Below are positions 45,568-55,202 of a stretch of 64,000 bases of DNA, one piece after another (position 1 is the stretch's first letter; each line of letters opens with the position of its first letter). Where the stretch lies: positions 24,288-88,287 of the forward strand of contig NZ_JAKEEC010000012.1 in the NCBI RefSeq assembly GCF_021483235.1, read 5' to 3'. A program made the translations under genes and the position numbers. Source of the stretch: Arthrobacter alkaliphilus. Lineage in GTDB: Bacteria; Actinomycetota; Actinomycetes; Actinomycetales; Micrococcaceae. The notes beneath the pieces were generated by a model. The model did no database searches and was not told where the DNA came from. It worked only from the letters and a program-made list of their open reading frames with translations.

Positions 45568-47262
45568 ATGTACCTGCTGCTCGCCGCCCATCCCGACGGC
45601 GCAGCCATTCAGGAAGTCAACGCCGCCGGAGCAGCCGTGGCGGAGCCTCGCGTCGTACGGGCGGCGGATCTCACCGGCGTCGTAAGCGTGTTGGAGAAGA
45701 GCCGTCCGCGCTGGGTCTGGAACCGGACGCAGGACTGGTACCCGGAGATGCTTCAGGCCGGAGTGGAACTCGAGCGTTGCCACGACCTCACTCTCTGCCG
45801 CGCCATCCTGGTCCATTCCGAGTTCACGGCCCACACTGACTATGCCCGCAACGCGGAGAAGCTCACGCAAGATGACGAAATCCAGGCTCCGCCGCGGGTG
45901 CTCCAGCCGCCCCCGCCACCGGCCGAGCAGGGTGCGCTGTTCGACGACGTGCTGCCCCGCAGCATACAGCCCGGGCTGGACGAGATCCGGGCCGAGTTCG
46001 CAGCCCAGCAAAATGCGCTCGGCCAGGCTTCCAAGGAAGAAGGCCGGCAGCACCGGCTGAAGCTGCTGCTGGCCGCGGAATCCGCCGGCGCCATGATCGC
46101 CGCCGAAATGCAGTTCACCGGGGTGCCATGGCAGGAGGCGCTGCATGAAGAAATCCTGGAGGGCCACCTGGGCCCCAGGCCACCCGCCGGCCACCGGCCA
46201 CCCAGGCTCGAAGCGCTCTGTACCGAGCTCCGGGCGATTCTCCACTCTCCAAAGTTGAATCCGGATTCGCCCCAGGACCTCATGCGCGCACTGCATCGGA
46301 ACGGGATCGAGGTGAAAACCACCCGCCAGTGGGAACTCAAGGAATCGAAGCATCCGGCCATCGGGCCGCTGCTGGAGTACAAGAAGCTCTCCCGTTTGTT
46401 CGCTGCGAACGGCTGGTCCTGGCTGGACGCTTGGGTGAGTGAAGGGCGCTTCCGCCCCGAATACGTGGTGGGGGGTGTGGTTTCCGGACGTTGGGCGTCC
46501 CGGGGAGGCGGTGCGTTGCAGATCCCGCGCCAGGTCCGCGGCGCGGTACATGCCGACCCGGGGCACAAACTGATCGTTGCGGACGCTTCCCAACTCGAGC
46601 CCCGGGTGCTGGTGGCGCTGGCGCAGGACTCGAAGATGGCCGAAGCTGCCCGGGACAAGGACTTGTATGCCGGCATCGCCGCGCAAGGCTTCGGCGGCGA
46701 CCGTTCCAAGGCCAAGATCGCCTTGCTCGGCGCGATCTACGGCGCCACCACGGGCGAATCCGGCCGCCTCATGCCACAGCTGACCCGGACCTATCCCCGT
46801 GCGGTCGGCTTCGTCGAAGAGGCGGCCCGCGCCGGCGAAAGCGGCCGCACCGTGACCTCAAGGCTGGGACGCAGCAGCCCGCCGCCGTCCGAACGCTGGA
46901 TCCGCAGCCAACAATCCACGACGGCGGAAGAACAGCGGCGCGCGGACAGCATCGCCCGCTCGCGCGGCCGTTTCACGCGGAACTTTGTGGTGCAAGGTTC
47001 CGCGGCGGACTGGGCGTCGTGCTGGCTTGCCGAACTCCGACGGCGGCTGCGCACGGCACGTGCCGACGGCCGGCCCTCCGGGGAACTCGTCTTCTTCCTT
47101 CACGACGAAGTCATGGTCCACGCACCAACGGAGTCGGTTGACGCTTGCATCAATGCCATCGAAGAGGCCGCGTCCGCGGCAAAGGAACTCCTGTTCGGGC
47201 GGATTCCGGTGGAATTTCCGGTGAGTGTCGCCGTCGTCGATTCTTACGACCAGGCGAAGTAA
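45568..47262 (+). CDS. Family-A DNA polymerase, stand-alone (exonuclease domain degenerate)
   Basis: This 564-residue protein has the three polymerase motifs of family A: motif A LIVADASQLEPRVLVALA near residue 337, motif B DRSKAKIALLGAIYGATTG near 378 and motif C VFFLHDEVMVHA near 510. Motif A departs from the usual DYSQIELR. The 100-residue N-terminus occupies the place of the 3'-5' exonuclease domain, but I see no D-x-E or Y-x3-D residues, so proofreading is unlikely. Residues 107-140 are a Pro-rich linker. It is separate from the replicative PolA and may act in repair or lesion bypass. CAGAAT lies 7 nt before the ATG. Confidence 0.85.
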   Translation: MYLLLAAHPDGAAIQEVNAAGAAVAEPRVVRAADLTGVVSVLEKSRPRWVWNRTQDWYPEMLQAGVELERCHDLTLCRAILVHSEFTAHTDYARNAEKLTQDDEIQAPPRVLQPPPPPAEQGALFDDVLPRSIQPGLDEIRAEFAAQQNALGQASKEEGRQHRLKLLLAAESAGAMIAAEMQFTGVPWQEALHEEILEGHLGPRPPAGHRPPRLEALCTELRAILHSPKLNPDSPQDLMRALHRNGIEVKTTRQWELKESKHPAIGPLLEYKKLSRLFAANGWSWLDAWVSEGRFRPEYVVGGVVSGRWASRGGGALQIPRQVRGAVHADPGHKLIVADASQLEPRVLVALAQDSKMAEAARDKDLYAGIAAQGFGGDRSKAKIALLGAIYGATTGESGRLMPQLTRTYPRAVGFVEEAARAGESGRTVTSRLGRSSPPPSERWIRSQQSTTAEEQRRADSIARSRGRFTRNFVVQGSAADWASCWLAELRRRLRTARADGRPSGELVFFLHDEVMVHAPTESVDACINAIEEAASAAKELLFGRIPVEFPVSVAVVDSYDQAK

Positions 47263-47366
47263 ACAGCGAGATTGCCCGCGCACTGATCTTTTGAAGCCCG
47301 GAACCCTAACCGCGGGCGGGCCCGAAAGCGAGTCATATGGCGGAAACGAACCCGGAATGACCCGGG

Positions 47367-47406
47367 CAGGTCATGTACCCCAAAGTCAGGTCATGTACCC
47401 CAAAGT
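47367..47406 (+). repeat. 20-bp perfect tandem direct repeat
   Basis: Two exact copies of caggtcatgtaccccaaagt lie head to tail about 130 bp upstream of the DUF1508 gene, in an otherwise unremarkable gap (47263-47534). A binding site or a promoter-linked element is possible. Confidence 0.85.
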
Positions 47407-47534
47407 AACTTCAATTCTCCGGTTCAGTCTGAATAGTCTCGCCATGTGGTGTTCGACGGGAGGAACGCCACAGTGCAGAGATGCACTCACTGGAAGTCAC
47501 TGTGCAACGCAGCATTCAAGGGGGAACAGCGACG

Positions 47535-47735
47535 ATGGCTGGACGATTCGAAATTCTCAAGGACGGCGAAGATGGCTACCGCTTTCGGTTGACGGCAGCC
47601 GATGGAACCCCGGTGGCGGAATCGCCGCGGTTCAAAGACCTGAAGGCGGTAGTTGCGGGCATCAACGCCGTACGTGAAAACGCCGCCACGGGAATCGTCG
47701 TGGATCAGTCAAAAACAGTCCGTTGCGCCGCATAG
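47535..47735 (+). CDS. DUF1508 (YegP) family protein
   Basis: This 66-residue protein is a single YegP-type unit: FEILKDGEDGYRFRLTAADGTPVAESPRFKDLKAVVAGINAVRENA. YegP proteins usually have two such units; single-unit forms are common in actinobacteria. Function is unknown. ATG at 47535 is preferred to the ATG 54 bp upstream because conserved sequence begins there and a ggggaa lies at suitable distance. It stands alone, with a direct repeat upstream. Confidence 0.82.
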   Translation: MAGRFEILKDGEDGYRFRLTAADGTPVAESPRFKDLKAVVAGINAVRENAATGIVVDQSKTVRCAA

Positions 47736-47790
47736 CATTGACCGGCGCAGCGGGCGGAGCTCCCGCGGGCGGCACGCCTACAGCCAGAGG

Positions 47791-48471
47791 CTAGATCTCG
47801 ATCTCAATCAGGCGGTCCTGGTCCCAAGGAACGGTCCAGCCCAAAGCGTCGAACAAACCACTGAGCACCATCCCGGTGAAACCCCAGACCACCAGCCCGT
47901 TGACCCGGAAGACCGGACTCGAGAAGGTCCGGCCCATCCGCGTGAGCGTCCCGGTGTAGCGATTGTCTGGATCGAGGAGATCACGCACCGGCACGCGGAA
48001 AACCTGCGCTGACTCGGCGTAGTCCACCACCCTCACGGGCGACGGCGACGCCCACCACGCCAAGACCGGCGTGACCACAAAATTGCTGCGGACCAGGCCC
48101 AGTTCCGGCATGACACCCAGCACTTGGACACCATCGATGTCCAGGCCTGTCTCCTCCACCGCTTCCCTGAGGGCTGCGGCGACAGCTGATTCGTCCCCGG
48201 GATCGACGCTGCCGCCGGGGAACGCCACCTGCCCGGGATGGTCGTCCAGGGTGTGGGCGCGTTCCAGAAGCAACACGTCCAAATCCGCCGGTGCCACCGG
48301 TTTCCCGGATTGCGCAGGGACATCGTCCAGGACCCCGAAGAGCATGAGCACGGCCGCTTTCCGCGCCTTGTCCGGATCGACGGCTGCCGCGGCGATCCGC
48401 GGATCCGGGCCGGGATGCAGGCCCGAATCGACCCTGGTGATGAGGCTGACGAGATCCTCAAGCGCGGTCAT
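47791..48471 (-). CDS. Nudix hydrolase, CoA pyrophosphatase type
   Basis: This 226-residue protein contains a complete Nudix box, [26 protein letters not shown] near residue 85, preceded by [21 protein letters not shown]. LLxER..[10 protein letters not shown] is typical of CoA pyrophosphatases (NudL-like), which remove the 3',5'-ADP part of CoA. Its start overlaps the nth stop by 4 bp. The nth-Nudix pairing is conserved in mycobacteria. Confidence 0.9.
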   Translation of the reverse strand: MTALEDLVSLITRVDSGLHPGPDPRIAAAAVDPDKARKAAVLMLFGVLDDVPAQSGKPVAPADLDVLLLERAHTLDDHPGQVAFPGGSVDPGDESAVAAALREAVEETGLDIDGVQVLGVMPELGLVRSNFVVTPVLAWWASPSPVRVVDYAESAQVFRVPVRDLLDPDNRYTGTLTRMGRTFSSPVFRVNGLVVWGFTGMVLSGLFDALGWTVPWDQDRLIEIEI

Positions 48472-49259
48472 GCCGGTCTCCTTTGCGATTCCATCCGGAT
48501 CTCCGCCGCCCGATGGGTCTCTGCAAGCAATTTTTCGAGGAGCGCTTCGTTGCCCGGGGCCAGTTCGTATTTGAGCAACTTTGCCGCCTTGACCGGGTCC
48601 TTTTCGCCCTCACCGTAACTCGGGCACCACGTGGCCACCGCGCAAGCTCCGCAAGCCGGCCGGCGGGCATGGCAAACCCTGCGCCCGTGGAAAACCACGC
48701 GGTGGGACAGCATGGTCCAATCCTTCGGCTCGAACAGCTCGGCGACGTCGAACTCGATCTTCACCGGGTCCTCGGACGTCGTCCACCCAAACCTTCGCGC
48801 GAGCCTGCCGAAGTGAGTGTCCACGGTAATTCCCGGGATACCGAATGCGTTGCCGAGCACCACATTCGCCGTTTTCCGCCCGACGCCGGGAAGTGTCACC
48901 AGATCTTCAAGCCGGCCTGGGACCTCGCCGTCGAACTCGTCCACCAAGCGCGTGCTGAGTGCCAGGACGTTCTTTGCCTTGGCACGGAAGAAACCGGTGG
49001 GCTGGAGGATCGCCTCCAGCTCGGCAAGCTCGGCCTCGGCCATGCTCCGGGCATCCGGATAGCGCGCGAACAGGACCTTGGTGACCTGGTTTACCAGGAC
49101 GTCCGTGGTCTGGGCGGACAGCACAGTGGCCACGATCAGCTCGAACGGGTTCCGGAAATCAAGCTCGGCGTGGGCGTAGGGATAGAGCTCGGCGAGCACT
49201 TTGTTGATTTTGCGCGCACGCCGCTTCAAAGCCAGCGGGGTTTCGACGACGGTGTCCAC
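48468..49259 (-). CDS. nth: Endonuclease III
   Basis: Nth is a DNA glycosylase and AP lyase for oxidised pyrimidines. The 263-residue protein shows the helix-hairpin-helix with catalytic lysine [18 protein letters not shown] near residue 128, the catalytic Asp in [11 protein letters not shown] near 152 and the iron-sulphur loop C-x6-C-x2-C-x5-C in [17 protein letters not shown] near 200. The GTG start is 9 bp after the stop of the membrane protein gene, so these may be cotranscribed. Confidence 0.95.
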   Translation of the reverse strand: MDTVVETPLALKRRARKINKVLAELYPYAHAELDFRNPFELIVATVLSAQTTDVLVNQVTKVLFARYPDARSMAEAELAELEAILQPTGFFRAKAKNVLALSTRLVDEFDGEVPGRLEDLVTLPGVGRKTANVVLGNAFGIPGITVDTHFGRLARRFGWTTSEDPVKIEFDVAELFEPKDWTMLSHRVVFHGRRVCHARRPACGACAVATWCPSYGEGEKDPVKAAKLLKYELAPGNEALLEKLLAETHRAAEIRMESQRRPA

Positions 49260-49268
49260 GTGGGCCGG

Positions 49269-50363
49269 CTAGCCGCGTTCGATGTGGCTGAGATCGCGCA
49301 GGACGCCCACCTTGCCGTCCGTATCCTGAACGAGGAATTCCTCGCCGCGGTCTTCGAGGGCCAGGACCCACGCGCCCGGCTCGATCGTGAAAGCGGGCAC
49401 GCCCGTGTGCTCGTCCACGACGACCCGGGGATGGGCCACAGCAAACCAGAATGCCTGGTATCCGGAGTCGTGCCCGGATTGGTCCGTTCGCGTGACCGGA
49501 TCGACCGTTGCACCGATGGGCTCGTGAACCCGGGCCTGATCGACCATGCCCATGTGTTGGGTGGCGGGACCCGGGCCGGCGTCCGGGCCACCGACGATGG
49601 GCGTAGCCACGGTGGCAGCTGGCAAGTGCTTGGGTTCCGCGGGGGTGGGCCCGTTCGCGACCCGCCCGCCGTCGGCAACCGGAGTCGCTGCGGCGACCGA
49701 AGTCTCTGCGGGAACGGACGCTACGACGGCGGGTTCGGCCGCCGCCGTCGCGGCAGGGGCCGGCTTGGGCTTGGCCTGCTTCGGAGCTGCAGGCTTGCGC
49801 GTAGGAATGGCCGATTCCCGCGCCACAACGTGAGCCGGCTGTTCGGCCCGGTCCTTGAAATCGTCGCGGAGGAGCGGCAAGTGCGGAGCCAGGACCGTCG
49901 CGGCCAGGAGGCCTGCCGAGCCAATTAGTCCGACGAACACGAAGGCGCTAAACGCGCCCGCAGCGGAGAGGAAGAACAGGGCCAGGGCGAAAGATGCCAC
50001 GACGGATGCGAATTGGTCAGTCGAGAGGGAACCGATCCTCACGACGTTGCCCGGCTGCAGGCGCCGGGCAACGAACAAAGCGGCAACGACCAAGGGAAGC
50101 AGTATGCCCAGTGCCAGGAAGAAAAGGTTGTTGACGTTCCACAGGTTGTAGCGGCCGCCGAACATCGGCAGGAGGGACCCCACGAACATCAACAAGATGG
50201 AGCCGAAAACTGTCGTGTCCCGGATTGTGAACGGGCCCAAGACGGCTTGGTATTTCGGGGAGGTGATGCTGCCGGGCTCCGGCGCTCCGGATCCAGCTCC
50301 TGCTTCGGGGGCGGTTCCTGGCGACTGCGCGCCGTTCTTCGGACCTAGGCTCGTCTGGTTCAT
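49269..50363 (-). CDS. Membrane protein with Ala/Pro-rich linker, function unknown
   Basis: I do not recognise this 364-residue protein. After a Gly/Pro-rich N-terminus there are four hydrophobic helices (about residues 55-73, 82-100, 120-145 and 147-165). The linker of about 110 residues is Ala/Pro/Lys-rich, with a PAAPKQAKPKPAP stretch. The C-terminal 85 residues look globular (QAFWFAVAHPRVVVDEHTG, PGAWVLALEDRGEEFLVQDTDGKVGVLRDLSHIERG). It may sense or bind something at the membrane. ATG at 50363 has aaggag 9 nt upstream. Confidence 0.78.
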   Translation of the reverse strand: MNQTSLGPKNGAQSPGTAPEAGAGSGAPEPGSITSPKYQAVLGPFTIRDTTVFGSILLMFVGSLLPMFGGRYNLWNVNNLFFLALGILLPLVVAALFVARRLQPGNVVRIGSLSTDQFASVVASFALALFFLSAAGAFSAFVFVGLIGSAGLLAATVLAPHLPLLRDDFKDRAEQPAHVVARESAIPTRKPAAPKQAKPKPAPAATAAAEPAVVASVPAETSVAAATPVADGGRVANGPTPAEPKHLPAATVATPIVGGPDAGPGPATQHMGMVDQARVHEPIGATVDPVTRTDQSGHDSGYQAFWFAVAHPRVVVDEHTGVPAFTIEPGAWVLALEDRGEEFLVQDTDGKVGVLRDLSHIERG

Positions 50364-50662
50364 GTGCAAAATCTCCTTAGTACGGCGGTGTTCCGGACGC
50401 CGCCGCCCATGACTGCACCCAGCAATTTCCGGGCCGGACCGCGCGGCAGGTTCTCGCGTCTCGAGACCTCTTCAGCCTATGCCACCCGTCTGACTGTCCA
50501 CTAGTTGGCGCGGGAGTGGACGCCGTTCGGCGCGAATCATCAGCCGCTCACGGTCCAGATTGTGACCGCGGACACTGGTTGTCGGCTCAAAACGCTAAGG
50601 TGGGTTCGGAAACGCACTGCGGGACTGCCGCGTGGCAGAGATTGATGAATGATGAGGTTCAC

Positions 50663-52669
50663 ATGTCCCAGGACGCCAATGGATCGACGACCGCCGCTGC
50701 AACCGGATCCGCCGGGGAAGGCAACGGCGATGCCCTCGAAAACCTTCTCCACGAAAACCGGAAGTTCGCGCCCAGCCCTGAGTTCGCGGCCACCGCTGTG
50801 GTCGGAGCGGCGGAATACGAAAAGGCCGCCGCTGACCGTCCCGCGTTCTGGGCGGAGCAGGCCCGTGAACTGCTGAGTTGGGATAAGGACTTCACCGAGG
50901 CGCTCGACTGGTCCAACCCGCCGTTCGCGAAATGGTTCGTCGGCGGCGAGGTCAATGCCGCATATAACGCCTTGGACCGGCACGTGGAGAACGGGCTCGG
51001 CGACCGGGTGGCCATCCACTTCGAAGGCGAGCCCGGGGACACCCGCTCCTACACCTACGCCCAGCTCACCGAAGAGGTGAAGAAAGCGGCAAACGCCTTC
51101 GAGTCCCTGGGTGTGGCCAAGGGTGACCGCGTGGCCGTGTACCTGCCGATGATCCCCGAAGCCGTGATCACCATGTTGGCGTGCGCCCGGATCGGGGCGG
51201 TGCATTCGGTGGTGTTCGGCGGATTCTCCGCAGACGCCCTGCGCTCGCGCATCGATGACGCGGAGGCGAAGCTCGTGGTCACTGCCGACGGCACCTACCG
51301 GCGCGGCAAGCCCAGCCCGCTCAAGCCCGCGGTGGACGAAGCCCTCACCAAGCCGGGCCACACCGTCCGGAATGTCGTGGTAGTGAAGCGCAACGGCGAA
51401 GCGGTGGACTGGCACGAAGGCCGGGACCAATGGTGGGAGGACACTGTCGGCGCCGCCTCCGGCGAGCACACCGCCGTCGGGCATGACGCCGAGCACCCGC
51501 TGTTCATCCTCTACACCTCCGGAACCACGGGAAAGCCCAAGGGCATCCTGCACACCACCGGCGGCTACCTCACCCAGACCGCATACACGCACAAGGCGGT
51601 CTTTGACCTGCACCCGGAGACCGATGTGTACTGGTGCACCGCCGACGTCGGATGGGTCACCGGCCACTCCTACGTCGCCTACGCCCCGCTCGTCAACGGC
51701 GCCACCCAGGTCATGTATGAAGGCACCCCGGACTCGCCGCACCAGGGACGCTGGTGGGAAATCGTGGAGAAGTACAAGGTCTCCATCCTGTACACGGCCC
51801 CCACGGCGATCCGGACCTTCATGAAGTGGGGCCGGGACATCCCGGGGAAGTACGATCTGTCCTCCATCCGGGTCCTGGGTTCGGTGGGCGAACCCATCAA
51901 CCCCGAGGCATGGATGTGGTACCGCGAGGTCATCGGCGGCAACAAGGCCCCGATCGTGGATACCTGGTGGCAGACCGAGACCGGAGCCCAGATGATCGCG
52001 CCGCTGCCGGGCGTGACGGCGACCAAGCCGGGCTCGGCGCAGGTCCCGCTGCCGGGCATCGCGATCGACGTCGTGGACGAGGCCGGCCAGTCCGTGCCCG
52101 ACGGGCACGGCGGTTACCTCGTAGTCCGTGAGCCCTGGCCTTCCATGCTTCGCGGCATCTGGGGCGATCCCGAACGCTTCAAGGACACCTACTGGTCCCG
52201 CTTCGAAGGCATGTACTTCGCCGGGGACGGGGCCAAGAAGGACGACGACGGCGACATCTGGCTCCTCGGCCGGGTGGATGATGTCATGAACGTCTCCGGA
52301 CACCGGCTCTCCACGACCGAAATCGAGTCCGCGCTCGTGTCCCACCCCGCCGTGGCGGAGGCCGCCGTCGTCGGCGCCAACGACGAAACCACCGGCCAGG
52401 CCGTCGTCGCGTTCGTGATCCTCCGCGGTGACGCCGTCAACGACGGCGACGCCACCGTCGGGGAGTTGCGCAACCACGTCGGCAAGGAAATCGGTCCCAT
52501 TGCCAAACCGAAGCACATCCTCGTGGTTCCCGAGCTTCCCAAGACCCGGTCCGGGAAGATCATGCGCCGCCTCCTCAAGGACGTCGCGGAAGGCCGCGAA
52601 GTGGGCGATGCCACCACCCTGTCCGATCCGACGATCATGGCCCAGATCGCTGAGTCGCTGCGGAAATAG
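50663..52669 (+). CDS. acs: Acetyl-CoA synthetase
   Basis: Acs activates acetate to acetyl-CoA through acetyl-AMP. The 668-residue protein has the P-loop [20 protein letters not shown] near residue 285, WWQTETGA near 434, [23 protein letters not shown] near 537 and the acetylatable catalytic lysine in [15 protein letters not shown] near 630. That lysine is the site of control by acetylation, and an AcuC-like deacetylase is encoded in this window. ATG at 50663 follows gagg at 6 nt. The preceding 299-bp gap contains a weak TGTGA half-site at 50561 and no other signal. Confidence 0.95.
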   Translation: MSQDANGSTTAAATGSAGEGNGDALENLLHENRKFAPSPEFAATAVVGAAEYEKAAADRPAFWAEQARELLSWDKDFTEALDWSNPPFAKWFVGGEVNAAYNALDRHVENGLGDRVAIHFEGEPGDTRSYTYAQLTEEVKKAANAFESLGVAKGDRVAVYLPMIPEAVITMLACARIGAVHSVVFGGFSADALRSRIDDAEAKLVVTADGTYRRGKPSPLKPAVDEALTKPGHTVRNVVVVKRNGEAVDWHEGRDQWWEDTVGAASGEHTAVGHDAEHPLFILYTSGTTGKPKGILHTTGGYLTQTAYTHKAVFDLHPETDVYWCTADVGWVTGHSYVAYAPLVNGATQVMYEGTPDSPHQGRWWEIVEKYKVSILYTAPTAIRTFMKWGRDIPGKYDLSSIRVLGSVGEPINPEAWMWYREVIGGNKAPIVDTWWQTETGAQMIAPLPGVTATKPGSAQVPLPGIAIDVVDEAGQSVPDGHGGYLVVREPWPSMLRGIWGDPERFKDTYWSRFEGMYFAGDGAKKDDDGDIWLLGRVDDVMNVSGHRLSTTEIESALVSHPAVAEAAVVGANDETTGQAVVAFVILRGDAVNDGDATVGELRNHVGKEIGPIAKPKHILVVPELPKTRSGKIMRRLLKDVAEGREVGDATTLSDPTIMAQIAESLRK

Positions 52670-52713
52670 CCTCTGCCCGGACAGACAAAAAGCACCACGC
52701 CACGACGCAAGGG

Positions 52714-52747
52714 CGGCGGTCCTCTCCCAGGAGGACCGCCGTTTTTG
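52714..52747 (+). terminator. Intrinsic terminator after acs
   Basis: The arms CGGCGGTCCTC and GAGGACCGCCG are perfectly complementary over 11 bp around a small loop and are followed by TTTTTG. Confidence 0.92.
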
Positions 52748-52824
52748 TCTTAAAACCCACTTTCGCCAGAATGTTATATTTAGTTCTTTCATGTTCTCTT
52801 TTGAGCGGTTATAGTCGAGTTCTA

Positions 52825-52840
52825 CGTGAGATAACTCACA
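52825..52840. promoter_or_regulatory. CRP/GlxR-like site before the galactoside operon
   Basis: CGTGAGATAACTCACA matches the actinobacterial CRP/GlxR consensus TGTGANNTANNTCACA at 9 of its 10 fixed positions. The best -10 candidate, TATAGT (52810-52815), lies just upstream, so the site would cover the transcription start and could repress. The repeated GTTCTTTC/GTTCTCTT at 52783 and 52793 may be a site for the DeoR regulator of this operon. Confidence 0.65.
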
Positions 52841-52866
52841 AGCACCACGCTTTCAAGGGAGAGAAC

Positions 52867-54183
52867 ATGGCAGCGAATCGCGACCCGTTCCAGTCGGCCC
52901 ACAACACCGGCCCTGGACGCCGCACCATCCTGAAAACCCTCGGAATCGGCGCCGCGGGGCTCGCCGGCATTCCGCTGCTGTCGGCTTGCACGGGCGGATC
53001 CGCACCAGCCGGCGGAACTGGCTCGAACAGCCTGACCTTCGGTTCAGGTTCCTCGGACGACGTTCCCAAGGCCGCCTACAAGGCCGTGACCGACGCCTTC
53101 ACCAAGAAGACCGGTGTCACGGTGGCCACCAACGTCGTCCCGCACAACGACTTCCAGAACAAGATCAACTCCTACCTCCAGGGGAGCCCGGACGACGCCT
53201 TCACGTGGTTCGCCGGCTATCGCATGCAGTACTACGCGGGCAAGGGGCTGCTGGCTCCCGTGGACGATGTGTGGGCATCGATCGGCAGCAACTTCTCCGA
53301 CGCCATGAAGAAGGCATCCACCGGACCGGACGGCAAGATGTACCTGGTCCCCAACTACAACTACCCGTGGGGTTTCTTCTATCGGAAGAGCTTCTGGGCC
53401 GAAAAGGGCTACGCGGTCCCCAAGACGTTCGATGAACTGAAGACCTTGGCCGCCAAGATGAAGTCCGATGGCATCATTCCCATCGGCTTCGCGGACAAGG
53501 ACGGCTGGCCCGCCATGGGCACGTTCGACTACATCAACATGCGCCTCAACGGCTACCAGTTCCACATCGACCTGACCGCACACAAGGAAAGCTGGGACCA
53601 GAAGAAGGTCAGCGATGTGTTCGACACCTGGAAGGCACTCCTGCCGTTCCAGGACCCGGCCGCCCTCGGCCAGACCTGGCAGGACGCGGCGAAGGCGCTT
53701 GAGGCCAAGAAGACCGGCATGTACCTCCTTGGATCCTTCGTGACCCAGCAGTTTACGGATCCCACGGTGCTGGCGGACATCGATTTCTTCCCGTTCCCGG
53801 AAATCGCAGTGGAAGGCACCGACGCCGTCGAGGCACCCATCGACGGCTTGCTCCTCTCCAAGAAGGGAGGCGACAACAAGGCGGCGCACGACTTCCTGGC
53901 ATTCATCGGATCCGCCGAAGGCCAGAACGCCTACTCGTCCGTGGATGGCTCCAACATCGCCACCGTCAAGGGCGCCGACACTTCAAAGTTCACTCCGCTG
54001 AACAAGAAGTGCGCAGACACCATCTCCAACGCCAAGTACATCAGCCAGTTCCTGGACCGTGACGCCCTTCCGGCCATGGCAAACAACGTGATGATCCCCG
54101 CGTTGCAGTCCTTCATCAAGGACGGCAGCGTGGACGTCAAGAACCTTGAAGCGCAGGCCAAGTCCCTTTACGCAGCCCAGTAG
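52867..54183 (+). CDS. Sugar ABC transporter substrate-binding lipoprotein
   Basis: This 438-residue CUT1-type solute-binding protein probably captures galactosides. The N-terminus has a twin-arginine-like GRRTILKTLG and a lipobox ending in LLSACTGG near residue 42. The mature domain shows the usual extracellular family-1 pattern: PDDAFTWFAGYRMQYYAGKGLLAPVDDVW near residue 117 and NYPWGFFYRKSFWAEKGYAVPKTFDEL near 165. Two permease genes follow at once. ATG has a gggaga upstream. Confidence 0.93.
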   Translation: MAANRDPFQSAHNTGPGRRTILKTLGIGAAGLAGIPLLSACTGGSAPAGGTGSNSLTFGSGSSDDVPKAAYKAVTDAFTKKTGVTVATNVVPHNDFQNKINSYLQGSPDDAFTWFAGYRMQYYAGKGLLAPVDDVWASIGSNFSDAMKKASTGPDGKMYLVPNYNYPWGFFYRKSFWAEKGYAVPKTFDELKTLAAKMKSDGIIPIGFADKDGWPAMGTFDYINMRLNGYQFHIDLTAHKESWDQKKVSDVFDTWKALLPFQDPAALGQTWQDAAKALEAKKTGMYLLGSFVTQQFTDPTVLADIDFFPFPEIAVEGTDAVEAPIDGLLLSKKGGDNKAAHDFLAFIGSAEGQNAYSSVDGSNIATVKGADTSKFTPLNKKCADTISNAKYISQFLDRDALPAMANNVMIPALQSFIKDGSVDVKNLEAQAKSLYAAQ

Positions 54184-54197
54184 CTGAAGGAATCCCC

Positions 54198-55202
54198 ATG
54201 AGTACTACCGCCGAAAAGCCCGCCGCGCCGGACAGCGAACCCGGCGCAGCAGGGCCGACCGCGGCCGGCAAGCGCCAGCCAAGCACCGGGAGGCGGCCCG
54301 GCAAAACAGGCAAGGTCCGCAGGCTCACCCGGCGTGACAGACTCGTCCTCGCGATCATGGTGGGCCTGCCTACCCTGATCCAGTTGCTGCTGGTCTGGCT
54401 GCCCACGCTCTTCTCGATCGGGCTGAGCTTCACCCGCTGGAACGGCTTGGACCTGAAGGACATCAAGCCGGCCGGAACGGACAACTACAGCTTCGTCTTC
54501 AAGGACTATCCCCCGTTCTGGCCAGCCGTTCAGCACAACATCCTGTGGCTCGTCTTCCTGGCCCTCATCGCAACTCCCCTGGGCCTGCTGCTTGCCGTGC
54601 TCCTCGACCAGAAGATCCGCGGCAGCAAGATCTACCAAAGCATCTTCTTCACGCCGGTCATGCTGTCCCTGGCCCTGATCGGCATCATTTGGCAGCTCTT
54701 CTACAACAGGGACAGCGGGCTGCTGAACTACCTCCTCGGCACCGCCGGCAAACCGCAGGCCGTGGATTGGTTCGGCGATTCGAACGTCAATATCTGGGCT
54801 GCCATGGTCGCCGCGACGTGGCGTCACGCCGGGTACGTCATGATCCTGTACCTGGCCGGGCTCAAGGGGGTGGACCCCTCCCTCAAGGAAGCCGCGGCGA
54901 TTGACGGTGCCAACGCCGTCCAAACCTTCTTCCGGGTGGTCTTCCCCGCCATGCGGCCCGTCAACATCGTGATCGTGGTGATCACCATCATCGAATCGCT
55001 CCGGGCCTTCGACATTGTGTATGTCATCAACCGCGGCACCAACGGCCTCGAATTGCTGAGCGCCCTGGTCATCCAGAACCTCGTGGGCGAAGGCCAGGTA
55101 ATCGGCGTGGGATCGGCCCTTGCCGTCATCCTCCTGGTCATCTCGCTGATCCCGATCGTCTTCTACCTCATCCGCACCTTCGGCAAGGAGAGCAAAGCAT
55201 GA
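54198..55202 (+). CDS. Sugar ABC transporter permease (MalF type)
   Basis: This 334-residue permease has a Pro/Ala-rich N-terminal tail of about 45 residues and six helices. The ATPase-contact (EAA) loop is KEAAAIDGANAVQTFFRVVFPAMRPV near residue 232. It overlaps the next gene by 4 bp. It pairs with the MalG-type permease and the binding protein; the ATPase is not encoded here. Confidence 0.93.
   Translation: MSTTAEKPAAPDSEPGAAGPTAAGKRQPSTGRRPGKTGKVRRLTRRDRLVLAIMVGLPTLIQLLLVWLPTLFSIGLSFTRWNGLDLKDIKPAGTDNYSFVFKDYPPFWPAVQHNILWLVFLALIATPLGLLLAVLLDQKIRGSKIYQSIFFTPVMLSLALIGIIWQLFYNRDSGLLNYLLGTAGKPQAVDWFGDSNVNIWAAMVAATWRHAGYVMILYLAGLKGVDPSLKEAAAIDGANAVQTFFRVVFPAMRPVNIVIVVITIIESLRAFDIVYVINRGTNGLELLSALVIQNLVGEGQVIGVGSALAVILLVISLIPIVFYLIRTFGKESKA

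Noticed and set aside
50561..50576. CRP site upstream of acs
   Set aside because: Only one half (TGTGA) is present; the second half reads ACACT.
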